From Pyronema omphalodes (Eukaryota; Ascomycota; Pezizomycetes; Pezizales; Pyronemataceae): a stretch of DNA of 64,000 nucleotides. Under the pieces are notes generated by a model, which worked only from the letters and a program-made list of their open reading frames with translations, had not been told where the DNA came from and searched no databases. Numbering within the stretch: position 1 is the first letter of the stretch; every line of letters begins with the position of its first letter. Below, piece after piece: positions 35,624-48,271 of the stretch. Location: positions 124,001-188,000 of the forward strand of contig JAJJXM010000086.1 of the NCBI GenBank assembly GCA_024516155.1, in the 5' to 3' direction. A program made the translations under genes and the position numbers.

Positions 35624-37408
35624 ATTGAATGTTTTGAGATTGTATAGTAGATGTAATTGGGGGTAGTTAATGAATCAAGGGCCGTCTTGTGAGGTGAATG
35701 GAGTTATTGAATAAGCGGAGACAAGATAAATTCAGCTGCCATAAAGTTCACGAATTTCGCCTCTTTATATCGCCCCAAGGAATTTTAGTGACATCTGCCG
35801 CATCGTGCAAATTGCCGAATATGATCCAATCAGATCACTAACCAGCAGCTGCAAAATGCATGCGCCTACCGTATTGACTGTGCGGCGGTGGTCTGGGTCG
35901 GCCGGAAACTGCCATCATGCGAGTTTGCATACTGCACCAAATCGGACCGAACTGGCATCGATGGGAATAAAGGAAGTGTATCTGTTCGCCAACGTTCATC
36001 AGATGGCCTTGTTTTCACGAAAACAGTGAAAATTGTCAAATCCTGAAATGTCAAAATCCAATTGATGGGCCCAACAACTTTCGCTTTCAGACCACAATCG
36101 TCTCATGCAAAGCATAATTACTGCCGTAACGTACGAGTCCCTGATTGTTGGCAACTCGGACTCATCAGTCAATCACGGGGGCTTACGATTGGTGGCTTAT
36201 CGCGGGGAGCGAAAATGCACATCTGCAAGGCGAAAGGACACAGCAGGAGCAAATTAGCAGCCAACTTTCTTGTTTTCCTACACATAATTGCCCAAGATAT
36301 GCATGTAGAGGACGGCATATGTAGCATATCACGGTAGGCGCTGAGGACATGAAATTCATACATAGCGACGAAAGTTTCACGCAGGCTCTTCAACGCCTTA
36401 TTACTTTTTTCCAGCATGCACCCACAAAGGAAGCAAACTAATGATCCGCTCACTGCAATATAAACTCTGTCAGCTAAGTAAGGCTGCGTTTGGAGCTCAC
36501 CGCATGGTACACCATTGAAGTCGAACAATGATGAACTATTGGAAATAGTTCAATATTGAATGGTGCGTTCATCGCATTATTGCCACAAATAGTGCGGATT
36601 CTCAAAAGTGCACTTTTGAGTAATGCACTATTAGGCGACCTCCAAACGGAGCCTAAAACATATTTCTTGGGAGCTATCTGACCAGCCATCCAGCCTTGCG
36701 GGGGCGCTTCGTTACCGGACGGCCTTGATGATTGGTTCCAACAACTAGGGCCTAGACTTCACTCGCTTGCGCAGATCGATTGCAGCAAGCTATCAACGGG
36801 TTGCGTAGAGATATTGAGGGGGCAACTGAATAAAATAGAATGGTAATGGATGCTCGATATGCACAGCAATTGACCGGCTAACTCTTTGGAAACGCCGCGG
36901 CAGAGTTCTGATGTCTTGCCAGCTAGAACCCATCCTTACATTACCCCGAAATTAGACAAATCAAATGAATTTTGGCCAGCTGTCCAGAGCTGCAATGACG
37001 ATGGCAATACATACAGGACATCAGCTGAGGGTGAAACATAGTCGGTAGGAATGAGTTTGGTGGTCAGGTTCCCATTCAATTGGGTCGAGACACAAACGGC
37101 GCGGGATGACAGGTGTGCCAGCGCAAGGCTGGATAAGATTCTATCTTATGAGCATCAATCGGTCCCTGGAGAAGACCCGGCTAGAACTCCGCACTCATGA
37201 ATTGCCACGTCAAAATACTGTATTATGCTCCGGTAAATTTGCAGATAATTCTAGATGCAATTCAATGCTTTGAAAAGATTTATCTTGGGTAGATATATGT
37301 CTCGCCGGTTTCCAATTATACCTTGAACGATGGAGCAATTGGTGACAGCTGCGGTCTCCCTGTAGTGCTGGTGTCCCGCCCGTTGTTTGATCTCAGGGTC
37401 CAGTTCCA
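35624..37408. other. Gene-free stretch containing a MITE-like element
   Basis: No coding region is supported; frames such as 35866-36054 and 36169-36528 lack features. The MITE-like element at 36481-36654 is listed separately. Confidence 0.45.
36481..36654. mobile_element. MITE-like element (174 bp) with terminal inverted repeats
   Basis: Termini: AGGCTGCGTTTGGAG at 36481-36495 and its near reverse complement CTCCAAACGGAGCCT at 36640-36654, 14 of 15 matching and extending with mismatches to about 21 bp. The interior is highly self-complementary: GAACTATT/AATAGTTC around 36533-36551, and the perfect 20-bp palindrome CTCAAAAGTGCACTTTTGAG at 36601-36620 flanked by AATAGTGC and GCACTATT. There is no ORF. 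Size, terminal repeats and foldback interior fit a non-autonomous DNA transposon. No clear target-site duplication is seen, so the superfamily cannot be assigned. Confidence 0.7.
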
Positions 37409-38188
37409 TCAAGCTTTGGCATTACGAATTTTACCAACCCATTCCATCATATCCTCTGTGCACCAGGCATTGATGGTTTTCTCAGTCCACTCCAACACAT
37501 TGGTGTCCATGCCATGCCACGGATCCCATTCACCAGTCTGTTCGTTTATTCCACCACGATAATCGACGTAATGAGCAAACCGCTTATTCCGACATGATAA
37601 TTCCTTTGACTCGGTAGTACTATCGGCGACGGCTGCAGTGTTACTCGGAGGTTTGTTATTTATGGTATCGGTGTTGGAAAGATAGATTTCAAGCATGGTT
37701 TTCATCCAGATACGCGTTTCTTCCCACATCTGTTTGAGGGGTAAATCTTCCGGCGAAAACCATTGCGGGGACATTTCCTCGGTTCTAAATTTTCTGTCAG
37801 TATCCATATAGCATTGCGTAAGCTAAAAAACATACTCAATAATCTCACCAGTCCACTCCGTACAGACGAAAACGTGAATCTCCAAGATCTTCTCTTGCTC
37901 AGCTCCCGGGGCAACAGTTTCTAGTAAAAGAACCGCATGATGATGGAGTTGATCTTCTGAACAAATAATCCCGCTCTCTTCCTCCAATTCCCGTTTTGCA
38001 GAGGCAACAAGTGTCTCTCCTGGCTCAACTTTTCCACCGAACCCATTAAACTTGCCCACGCCGAATCCGCGGCGCTTGTAGCCTAGAAGGACCTTCCGTC
38101 GCTCGAGCGAAATCGGGAGAATCAGATTATAGATTTTATGACTTTTCGTAGTAGTGTGCGGGGTCATCGTGGAATTAGAAACAGTCAT
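37409..38188 (-). CDS. Nudix hydrolase, MTH1-like oxidised purine nucleotide diphosphatase (245 aa)
   Basis: Minus-strand exons 38188-37836 and 37793-37409 with a very short 42-nt intron (donor GTATGT, acceptor TGACAG). Residues 52-74 match the Nudix box GX5EX7REUXEEXGU exactly (GKVEPGE...RELEEESGI). It is preceded by RRGFGVGKFNGFGG, a signature shared with human MTH1, and followed by EIHVFVCTEW and MSPQWFSPEDLPLKQMW, also MTH1-like. The expected role is hydrolysis of 8-oxo-dGTP and related oxidised nucleotides to prevent mutation. The protein carries an extra ~80-residue C-terminal part (from about 165) absent from MTH1, with GEWDPWHGMDTNVLEWTEKT near the end. The frame is open up to an ATG at 38323; I chose 38188 because the domain begins just after it. 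Confidence 0.9.
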
Positions 38189-38678
38189 GGTGTCGCATGC
38201 GGGGTGTTGACAAACTCGAAGGAAAGACACGTTCCCGAATCGGGAGAAAACGCGTCGAGAGACACGTCGGAAGCTAATGCACGTTATCCGCACGCTAAAC
38301 GATGGCGTATCTCCACTAGTCATATAATATCACTCTATTCCTCAGGTCGAAAAAAAAACGGTAACGCAAAAAAGATTAAAATCCCGCATATGTAGACCTC
38401 AAAAGCCTCGATCGTTGTATAAAAAAATTTAAAAAAAAAAAAAGGTGAGAGAGGACCTAGTAGCCTAGTGACATGCCCTTCCCTACAGCTGTACCAAATA
38501 GAAGAAATCCAAATCCTGTTTTGCTCTTACAGATTTCGCATGGTTATCGGAGTTTCGGAGTTTCTCCTCATGAATCGAAAGTTTATCCGGTGCTCAGCAT
38601 GATTGGCCACTCTTACCCCATCTATGCCTTTTTAGGTATAGAGTTAGAAAGGGTTTGGGGAATTGGGGTTTAGGACAT

Positions 38679-38809
38679 CAGAGGGCCTCGATGGGCGGTG
38701 TAGACCACGAGGACGGAATTTAGGTTCCTTATGTCATGCATGCATCTTTCAGGCCTTGGTCAGAGTATAATTGATTAAATCAATAAGTAAATAAAATTTA
38801 AAATTCGTC
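38679..38809. repeat. Diverged direct repeat, unit 1
   Basis: Shares with 39147-39274 the order of motifs AGAGGGCCTC, ACCACGAGGA, TTCCTTAT, a GGCC-rich pair and ATTAAAT..AATAAAATT. A partial third unit (GGCC.. plus ATGATTAAATAAATAAATT) lies at about 38825-38872. Probably an old transposable-element fragment. Confidence 0.5.
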
Positions 38810-39146
38810 TTTAATGGGTTTTCCAGGCCTCGGCCCGTGAATGATTAAATAAATAAATTAAAATTTAAAAACCTCACAATACCTTCACTAAGAAGTTAAG
38901 GGCAGATGTCGTTAAGAGTGGGGAGTATCAGAATTCAGATTGTATTGGGAAATGGTAACCTTGACCGTATCAACCCTACGAAGATGAGGGTAGGGAGGTG
39001 AGGCAGTATGAAGGATGGGTAGGCAGAATGATGCCGAGTGAGAGAGGGTCAATATACAAGAGCAAGGACGATAAGCAAATGAATCAGTCTCTCTTTCCTG
39101 TTTTTTTCTTCTGCTTTGTAAGACGAGTTGTCTGACTTTAGAAGAC

Positions 39147-39274
39147 AAGAGGGCCTCACTAGGCTTCTTGAACCACGAGGAAAAGATTGAGATTTCCTTT
39201 ATCCTACATATATGGGCCTTTTAGGCCACAATCAATACATGATTAAACAAGTAGATGAATAAAATTCAAAATTT
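39147..39274. repeat. Diverged direct repeat, unit 2
   Basis: Second copy of the repeat at 38679-38809, with many substitutions and small indels; the shared segments are GAGGGCCTC, ACCACGAGGA, TTCCTTTAT, GGGCCTTTTAGGCC and ATGATTAAAC..GAATAAAATT. Confidence 0.5.
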
Positions 39275-39763
39275 GATGCATGCGACTTTTCGAATACTTT
39301 TATATGCATAAAATGACACAGCCCCGAACGGATCCGAGTTTTCCCGGAGGATTCAAGCGGAGGGTACCAAGTCATCCAAAGGCTCTTCTCAACCAATGCA
39401 GTTGGATACACCGGATAGGAAAGTCAGACAAAGCCGTTTGATTTGAGCTAATGAAACCATGTAAGTCTAGTGCCGTTGGGTAGTAGGCCTACCGAGTCAA
39501 CAACCATGACCATTAACGAGTAGACGATGACCGACGGTTGGATTCGACAAATTGAGCTAACGGCCCGACGAACCTATGGAAAACCAACGGTATATCTCGG
39601 ACATAACTGTATGCACATAGGCCGGTTCTTGATGCGTCGCCATCATATTTTTACTTACCAGTGATGGGGGATGTTTAAACAAACTAGACGTCTGATCGCA
39701 GTACATGTGTATGCATACCACTGGTGGCCGGCCGAGAACAACTCATGACCAACTAGAAAAATA

Positions 39764-40057
39764 TCAGGCCATTCTATGGTTAAACTGCCGAATATTACAG
39801 GCTACGTTTGAATGGAACCTAGCATCATGTACTGCGGCTTTCGTTGGTAGTTTTCTTTCATAGCCTCGGAGTACTGCGAATACTTCGTCAACGGTATTCA
39901 CAGGTTTGATACTGGGATGATAAAGCTCCCGTATCTCCTTCGGTAGAACCTTATGATCAACCTCCTCTAATACATGCATGGTTGATTGGAGCCGTTTCAC
40001 CAAGTTGAGCACATCCTGCCCGAGTTGATGCCTTCCATTTGTACCTCCATGCGTCAA
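39764..40057 (-). CDS. Small hypothetical protein (97 aa)
   Basis: Single open frame, bounded upstream by an in-frame stop just before the ATG. Composition looks protein-like: helical and charged (LVKRLQSTMHVLEEVDHKVL, DEVFAVLRGYERKL). No signal peptide, membrane segment or known motif. It stands alone in a gene-poor region and might be a fragment of a decayed gene or a missed exon of a larger one. Confidence 0.35.
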   Translation of the reverse strand: MTHGGTNGRHQLGQDVLNLVKRLQSTMHVLEEVDHKVLPKEIRELYHPSIKPVNTVDEVFAVLRGYERKLPTKAAVHDARFHSNVACNIRQFNHRMA

Positions 40058-40866
40058 TTGGGTATACTAAGGCTTGGGAGTACACGAATAACGGGGGATC
40101 TGATTGGAGACAGAGTAATCTAGTATCCTAGTTGCGTATCTAGAGTTCATGGGGTTAAAGGTAGTGTCCGGAGTCTGTTCTCCCGAATCTGCGGGAAGTA
40201 CTCTACCTTAAGTTTCTTGCATAAATTTAGATGGCTGGTGGGGAGAACTGTGGATGGAGCCTTGGGTTCAGGCAGCTGAGCATAACCGAGTAAATTAAAG
40301 TACGGCCATAAAGTTAGTCATTACAGGACACCGCAGGTAGGACTTTGTGGTGATCCCAACGACTTCAACGCTTGGTACCATACGCCAGCCTTTCCCCACG
40401 CTTCTGCATTGCGGCTTGTTAACAGATACCTCGTCTGAATCTTATCACCAAACAGCGTGTAAAAATTCATTATGAGGTGTTTACCGAACATGATCTTGTT
40501 ACTTCCCTATCATCTCTTTTTCACGGGGATACATACAACTCTTACAAGAATTACCGAGTTTCCCATAGTCGATCTTCAAATCAGTTTAGGATTTTCCTAC
40601 TTCATTCAAGAAACCCCTAAACCAAAGAGGAATGTCGATGGAGTACATTTGATAATCTTCTATCAACCATACAATCTCATTCGTGGGTTAAAATTGCAGT
40701 TCATCTCCCTTGTCAACCCCAGCGGATGAAACGTGCACAGCGCTATTACCCGCCAAAAGCTTCTAGAGTAAACCAGGCCCGTGGAGTTTCAAACTTTATG
40801 CCTTCGTTCCACTTAATGATGGTAAACCAGTGATTTCCCATGGAGATCTTTTGAATGTTGATGGAT

Positions 40867-40900
40867 CATCACGAGTTTTCACTAGTGGAAACTAGTGATG
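40867..40900. repeat. Near-perfect 34-bp palindrome
   Basis: CATCACGAGTTTTCACT (40867-40883) is followed directly by AGTGGAAACTAGTGATG (40884-40900). The two halves pair except at one position, plus one G-T wobble. Intergenic, function unknown. Confidence 0.7.
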
Positions 40901-43900
40901 AGACTATGCGACGTAGGTTTGCATAAGAACTGTTTCAGAGCGGCAGAGCTAGGTTAGGGGCTGCGACCACTTAGTAACTAACAATGGACTCGATGATCAC
41001 TTCCGATGCTCCCGTGCCTACATCTATGGAACCATGGCAACCTACATTTTGAGAAAACCAACCAGTCTATCCAAAACTATACGAACCAAGTATCATACAT
41101 ATTTGTAGCGCCCGTATTCAACTATAATCGGCAAATCTTCATAAAAAGGCGGGCTGCATCCAATAAGTGCTTAATCCGGTTCTTATGGGGGGATCTTGGA
41201 GTGGCAGATTTACCAAAAGCGTGGGGGGAAACTTGGATATTGGATACACAACGTAAGCAATATTGCTAATCATCTGACAGTGAAAAAAGCTTTGATATAT
41301 CAAGGGATGTGAGCCGGATTGCCGGTAGCATCCGTCGCCTTAATATTGCATTTGTTATGCTGGGTACAAAGTTGTAATGATAGATGCAAGATATCAACCT
41401 ACGATAGCGGATCTGCTTCCCCACATGGAATACTTAAGCGGTACTAACTATGGTTTAACGAGGGGAATTTTCATTCAAAAATATTGTATCAGTTTGGAAT
41501 GAACCTCATCTCACAGTGAGTATATCCCTAGAAACCATTTCGTGAAAGGTGAGGAATGTCAATTTAATAAAGAGAGAAATACTTCATTCGCCCTTTTGAA
41601 ATGATCAATATTGAAACAACTAAAACTGCCTCTTCATTTGTATGTAGGAGCTAGAATCAACCGTTCTCTGTAGCTGAGGTATCGATAAGGTACAAATGGG
41701 TATCAAGTACAACTGCGGCAAGCTACCGTACGTAGCATACTTCGTTGGCCAACTCGGATTCGATCAAGCAGGTCTCTAATTGTACATGTTCAACCGAAAA
41801 TGATTTACCGAGACAGTACTATTATTTCATGTACACGGGTAGCTGTATGGATCATACTGTATCCGATACTGTTGCTCCAATGTGCATGAGATTATGACGA
41901 AACTCCTCGCGTAAATACCCAATACAGTGATATCTGCTGCACAAGGACATCCCAGATGAGCTTCATTCTAGTAATAAGGCTGTAAAAATGCAGATGGAAT
42001 TCTTGGCTAACATGCACAATCTGTAGATATATCTTGTGTGAAGCATGAAAAAGAAGATATGACGCCGGTTCCCCTTGCGTCGAACGAGCGATGTATCGTG
42101 ATGTGTAGGTAATGCCTTGGATTTATTTTGTCTTTTCAACAGATCCCAACAAAAGCTTATGATGACGTAGAAAAGCCACTCCCCGAGTTGGGGTATACCT
42201 AAGGTGTTGGTATGCATGTATTGTTTATCACGGGACATCACGCTGCCAGCTTTGCCTTGCATAGCGCTCACTACTGCAACATGCGTGAACCACTATTAAC
42301 CCCTAGCATCAAATATGTACTCCCCACAGTGCAGAAATTCATAATCTAACGTGCTTATTATTATGTTTTAAAACTTTTTACTGTTTCATGGTTAAAAATC
42401 AACTGACTGTGGCTGAAACATTCTTCTGACACAAAGGAAGGTGTTGCAACCCTAACCCTCGCCGTTTTGGCTTGTACACCCGTTGTTTTCACGTAAACTG
42501 TCAATGAATCAACCTTCGGTGCGCATGTCTTTGCTGGCTAGAGAGTTGAGCTCTAAGGGCAATCTAACGCGGGGCTAATTTTCAGTTCCAAATACATAGT
42601 GGCAAATATACACCAGCCTAGAGCTGCTGTCTCGATCTCAACAAGACCCGGTAACCTAGACTGCATTCAAGATGCTTTTTGTTACTATTGATAATTTCCG
42701 ACTATTCGGGCCGTGTTTACTGGTTCGGGAAGTCCTTCGGTATTCGGAAGCTGAAGATAGCCTTGGATTGATGAAGACCAGTTCATGTCAAATCGTGACT
42801 GGCAACAACAACTGCGGCAAGCTAAAGCCAAGCCTAATCATAATTTCGAATTGATTGGCTGTTGATTCGATTTCGGGAAGTATAGGCGCACATCTTATTT
42901 AGTTCTCACTCTGACTTTCCTACAACGACCTTGCTAGCCGTGATTGCGCACAGACCCCGTAAAATAATGCAAAGTTAAGAGCACGCGAGACATAATTCTT
43001 CGCAGCTCGGGTGTGGCTGAATTTTGGCCACTGGGCCGCATACGTCACGCGTTTTCCCTGGTGATGGAAACCGGAAGTGCAGGTTGATGGATGTCAGTCT
43101 CGCCGAACTCTGAGATTTCAGGATGTCACAATGCGAGGAGATAGAACGTTTTTTGATGTATTGGGGTACCGAGAATTCTAGCGAAAGTGCTGTTCAGAAC
43201 CTTCAGAAATTTGTGTAATTCAAGTTGGGAAATCTTACCACTTACCTTATGCCCCTCGATAAAACTCGGTAAAAAGGTGCAAGTGAGGGATCTTCCAGAA
43301 GTTTGAGAGATACAGACAGGGGTTTTCTTTGTTTATTTCTCGCGTGTTGAAATCCACACTTAATTTTCTTCGTCTTCGCCGCATTGAGAACCCTACTGTG
43401 GCTTAACTTCCATAATCTTGACAGACTTCTTGAGAGATTGAGAACACTACTTGCCACCATTGTGCAGTTGCAGCCTAAACTTAACTCTGCCTACGTGATT
43501 CACGCGTTTCATCAATTATACACTAAGCGTCCAACGTCCATGTGAGGGTACTGTAGCAACCATTTCAAAAAGTGCCACCCCATCGAATTCACAGCACAAC
43601 AACAACCAAAATTGCTCCACATAAAAGTGTATTGAATAACCCTAGTACTGGCAAACGAATCCTTGTGCTAAATTAATGGTTCCCACTGCTCATACCATTC
43701 CAGAAACTATGTAGTTATGGTGGGGTAGTTGAAGGGTTAAAAAAATTACATTATACTCTTTCTGTGTGATGAGGAAGCTGAAAAGGTTACCCTACCAAGT
43801 ACCATCACAATGTCAAGCCCAAGGAGGAAAAGGTCCACAGACCCTGTAGAAGCCCCGCAGTTACCAACCATAGGGCCATATATCCTCCCCACCCAATATG

Positions 43901-45964
43901 ACTCCAATAATGACAACTTCAGTTCATAGTATATGGAAACTTTTGGGTAATTAGGTCTGGTGGTATTGTTATCAGCCAGGTTTTTGAGTCATAATGTTAA
44001 TTAGGCGAGGTTTTGCGTTGCAACCGCAGGCTTCATTCACATGGACTGTGTACCCCCAAAATTTCAAAACTTTAGGCCACAACAACCATCACAGTGAGTA
44101 GAAATTCTACCAGATACCCTGAGATCGACACTTACAACCCCACTAGATGTACCTATCTTCACTCAGACCCACCTAGATTCATCATTCTCCCACAGCGCTT
44201 GACAGCCTGCCTAGCCGCGCGACTCGTCCATGCGCAATTCATCCTTGGTGCACCCGCACCAGCCGCAGGTTAACCATTATGTACTGCGGGAACCTGCAGG
44301 TCATGCAGGGAGGATCTCAGCAGGCACTCTGCGACTTCGACATCACACCACACCCAGCAACACCCAAAAGCCCCTGTTTGCACTCAACAACTGCGTAAAG
44401 TGGATGGCCCCTATCGTCTCCTCTAATCGAGCAAGCCACATGGTAGAATTAAAAGTCAAATATCAAATTACATGACGTGGAGGTACTCCTTGCTACTCGG
44501 CATGGTTTGCATAAGGAAAAGCCGGCTATGTAGGAGCTCCATCGATTAGCGGACGCCTGTGCTACGAACTTCTGGCGATCACAGACCCCAACGATCCATC
44601 ACATTTGACTTTCTGTCAATAGCCTCTGTGAGCAATGCTATGACTAGCGTTGCTCTAACTACCTCAACGTGGAAGGCGGCTGTCAACGGATTTGTGATGA
44701 ACACTAGCATGAACGCTTGAGGGTGTTAGTTTTCGGATTACAACAAAAATCTCCGCCCGCAGACAATGACGAAGAGTGAAGCTCTCTGTAAGACTGGCTG
44801 TGAAGAGTTAGGAAAAGATAGGAAGAGTTAATACCGAAGTCCTCTCAGTCTCGGAGTTCGCAGAGGTTGCCCCGGTCCCGTACGTCGACATTCATTCTAC
44901 CCATGTCAACAACGGGCAATTTTTACCAATCACTCACCCCTTCACCACCCCAGATATAATATACTGTCATCGCGTCGAAACATGTGTGTAGTTAATCATG
45001 AGCATCGGATCAGTGGGTATCTTCGTGTTTTTCCGCCTGAGAAGGTGCTGTAAGGATTTTGTCCGCAAGGTAGACAAAACTTGGCCTTCTATCACTTTGT
45101 GGAACCCCTTCATTCCTAATAAACGGTTATTCCTGGTCTCAGATCAGTTGCAGAAGTGCAATTCTTCTTCCTTACTCTTCGCCTGTGTTTTGGAAGAGCA
45201 CTCTGCACATTTACGGTGCTGTCAATTGTTTTCGCGCGTATTACTAGTGAATTTGACAGTGATATATGATACCACAACATCTGTCGCTTGCTGTATTTTT
45301 TTCCACACACAAATTCGTCATTGGCCTGTATTTTCTAGCCGTTCTCTCGCTTTTACCCCACTTGCATTTTTTTTTTCTGTATCAGCAGATATTTGTTTAC
45401 TTTATCTTAATTATTGGACAGGTTTTGCATAGCGAACCACCACTAATATCCTCGCCTGCTCTAAGTACGAGTGCGTACCGATCACTTTTTACTTGCCAGT
45501 ACAGTAGTCACTGTTCGCCTCACGCCCTACCTTAATTCAGCTTCGCCAGCAAATCTTTCTACACCGCCGCATTATCTAATCGCATACTCGATCGACTGGC
45601 GAGTGGGAAACCAAGCTCCCAAGACTACAGAGACCCAGAGACCAGTATCATTTTAATATTTCCTCTTATCAGGCCCACCAGCATACAGCATTTTGAAAGT
45701 TGGCGCCGCGCCATCTGACTGGGACAACACAGCGCGCACACCCACGCACACCAGGCCCTCGTCCCTAATCGAGTTACTGCATTGACTTTTTTGGACTGAC
45801 AGCGGGTTATATTCTCAAATCACCCGTTCAAGCGCAGTTTTTTTATTGGGGCAGCACTCGCTCTTCCCGCATAATAATAGTTACTATTCTAAATCCCGAC
45901 TGGTTGGAGCTGTGCACAAGAAAGAGGCTTTATACATATTCGTTTTGCAGCATACCCTAGTAAA

Positions 45965-48271
45965 ATGGCCACTACACCAGCGGATACTCTCACTTCTGAA
46001 ACGCAGGCCGATTCGTCGCCGACGTCTGCCTTGATCGCTGCTGCTGCTGCTGCTGGGCTCTTTACCACTTGTGCAGCCCTCGCGCATCCGACTCAGCACT
46101 CCGATTATCCCTCCCCGCCCGCTCCACCAAACCTATTCTCTTACCCATCATACCCAGACGTCGAAAACATTGAAAACTTCACCTTCCTCCCCTCGAATTC
46201 CCCTTCCCCGCCCAACGATAACCCGTTTGGCTTTGGTAAACTATACCAACACATCATCGACATGGCTCCAAGGTCTCCCGAATACAATAACGACGACATA
46301 CTTGCCTACGAAGCAAGACAACATCTTCCATTACAGAGAGTAATATCCAGCAACATGAGAAGCAAACCGAGGACCGTAGGAACTACGCTCGGACCCCGAG
46401 ATGGCGGGGTTCAGAAGCGCGGAGCCAAAGTCAGTCCATTGGCAGCGGTGAGGGACCTTATGCCATATCATCAATACCGTGCTCGTCAGAGACGAGATGC
46501 AGGATTGGGAGAAAGTGTTTGGGATGATGAATTGGAAGACGCATTTATGGAAGGTATGTTTGTGTTGTAATGATCAACGTTTGTGAAGAAGTCAACGTCT
46601 GACGATTTTTTACAGCGGATGCCAACATCCCAAAGATTGGAAGAACAAAATACAACTGTGACGGCAAGCTCAGAGGCCGTAACGAATTGATTGCAGATTA
46701 CATCTTTAGAGTAACAGGTAAACGACGAACCAGGAAACAAGTTTCCAGTCACATTCAAGTCTTGAAGAATCTTCTCAAAAACAATCCCGATAGTAAGTCC
46801 CCGTCTCTTCTAGCTGAGAGTAACTACATGCTTATTAATTATAAAAGTTTCAAAGCGTCATTCTTCAGACTCTGCGGATTGGGATGAAGATCAACAATCC
46901 CCATCTTCATGCAGTGTATCATTGGCAAACAGGACCCCTTCAATGTCCCCACGCCGACCTCACAGTGCTATGGCTGGATACCCCGACGCTTCCTTTGTAT
47001 CCCCGCCGCCTTCTTCTTGTGAAGGACGTCGGTCATTTTCCAGTACCAACATTGAAATTGCGGAACTTTCAATGTTTACTTATCCTCAGAGTCCCATGGG
47101 CCGCGACTACCCTCAGCATATATTCACTCGGTTGTCGCAGAACGAAGTGAAACAGCCAACATGGAACTTATTCCACATCGATACCTGGAAGAAACGTTTT
47201 CCCCGAATGAATGAAATCGTCGAGGAGGAACTCTCAAGCGGTTCAAGTCTCTCTGGCAGCAACTGTCCGATTCTGCACATTACAGCCAGCCTCGCAACCC
47301 CACGACCTGGTGCTAATACCAACGATCACCAAACTCTTTTCTGTGCCAACATAGAACTTTCTATTCCTGAAGGATTCCATGAGGATCACATTTGGAAATG
47401 CACCACTCGAATTTACGCCGGAGGTCAAGAAATCCAGGGCGTTCCCGACACAAACAAAACAGCTGAAACACCTTCAAGAGTTACCGGGCCTGATATTTAC
47501 GGAAACCGGCGTCTCAAAGTTCCCTTTTCTAACGAATTTTGGCACGATTACCTACGAAGCCCTGGTTATGGGGATGTACCCGTTGGAAACCTTGTCGAAA
47601 AACTCACGGCAGTGCAAGAGATTACATCCTGGCCTATTCACGGTACACAGGCCCAACATTCGCAGCTCTCCGTAGTATTGCTATGGGAGTTCAAGAAGGC
47701 CTCTTTTGGATCCAAAGAAGGAAAAACCGTTTATCGACACGTTATTCGAGGCTCATCACCATTTCCCACCAGAAATTCAGCTTCTGCTACCTCCGTGGGT
47801 CATTTCAATAGGATTCTTCCACTTGATACACAAACTGCAAACTCGAATGATCCTTGGAACACACCCGAACAACCTAGACTCCCCCCAAGTCCCTATGAGG
47901 ATCTTAGTCCTGGACATGTGAACAATCTTGCATACTACACTTATGTATCAGAAAACGCCTATCATACTTTACCTTCTCAGGATGCATCCGCCCATGGATT
48001 AGCCGGATCATTACTGCAAAGTCAGGTGCCTGAGAATGATATCACTAACATGGGATATTTTGGTATTGGTCAACACTCTTCGGGTTATGGGAGTCATAAT
48101 CAACAGTTCTTGTTACCTGGTATCTCTGCGGGTACGTTGGATAATAACTATGAAAAAGGTGGAAATAGGGGAGGTGACATCAGTGGCGCGGCTTGGGCTC
48201 AGCACCTTAGCCCTATCTCAGATAGACAAGGTCCTGACACGGATGACAACGGAAACCTACTTCCGTTTTAA
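45965..48271 (+). CDS. abaA: AbaA-like TEA/ATTS-domain transcription factor (729 aa)
   Basis: Exons 45965-46553, 46616-46792 and 46848-48271, joined by 62- and 55-nt introns (donors GTATGT and GTAAGT). The TEA DNA-binding domain spans about residues 186-255 and is split by the first intron. It begins [20 protein letters not shown] and ends with the diagnostic third helix [19 protein letters not shown], preceded by [16 protein letters not shown]. The N-terminal ~180 residues are Ala/Pro/Ser-rich, and the region before the domain is basic ([11 protein letters not shown]). The long C-terminal part includes a better ordered block (residues about 330-540, [20 protein letters not shown] onward) followed by a Ser/Pro/Tyr-rich tail. 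In Aspergillus AbaA drives phialide differentiation and conidiation; the yeast relative Tec1 controls filamentation. Orthology is inferred from the TEA domain. The long upstream gap (over 1.4 kb) suits a developmentally regulated gene. Confidence 0.92.

Larger units (their letters stand above)
38189..45964. other. Gene-poor stretch of about 7.8 kb
   Basis: Holds diverged repeats (38679-39274), one small open frame (39764-40057), a palindrome (40867-40900) and coding-like fragments around 43810-44480. Otherwise AT-rich sequence with short random frames. The last ~1.5 kb before 45965 is probably the long regulatory region of the AbaA-like gene. Confidence 0.45.
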
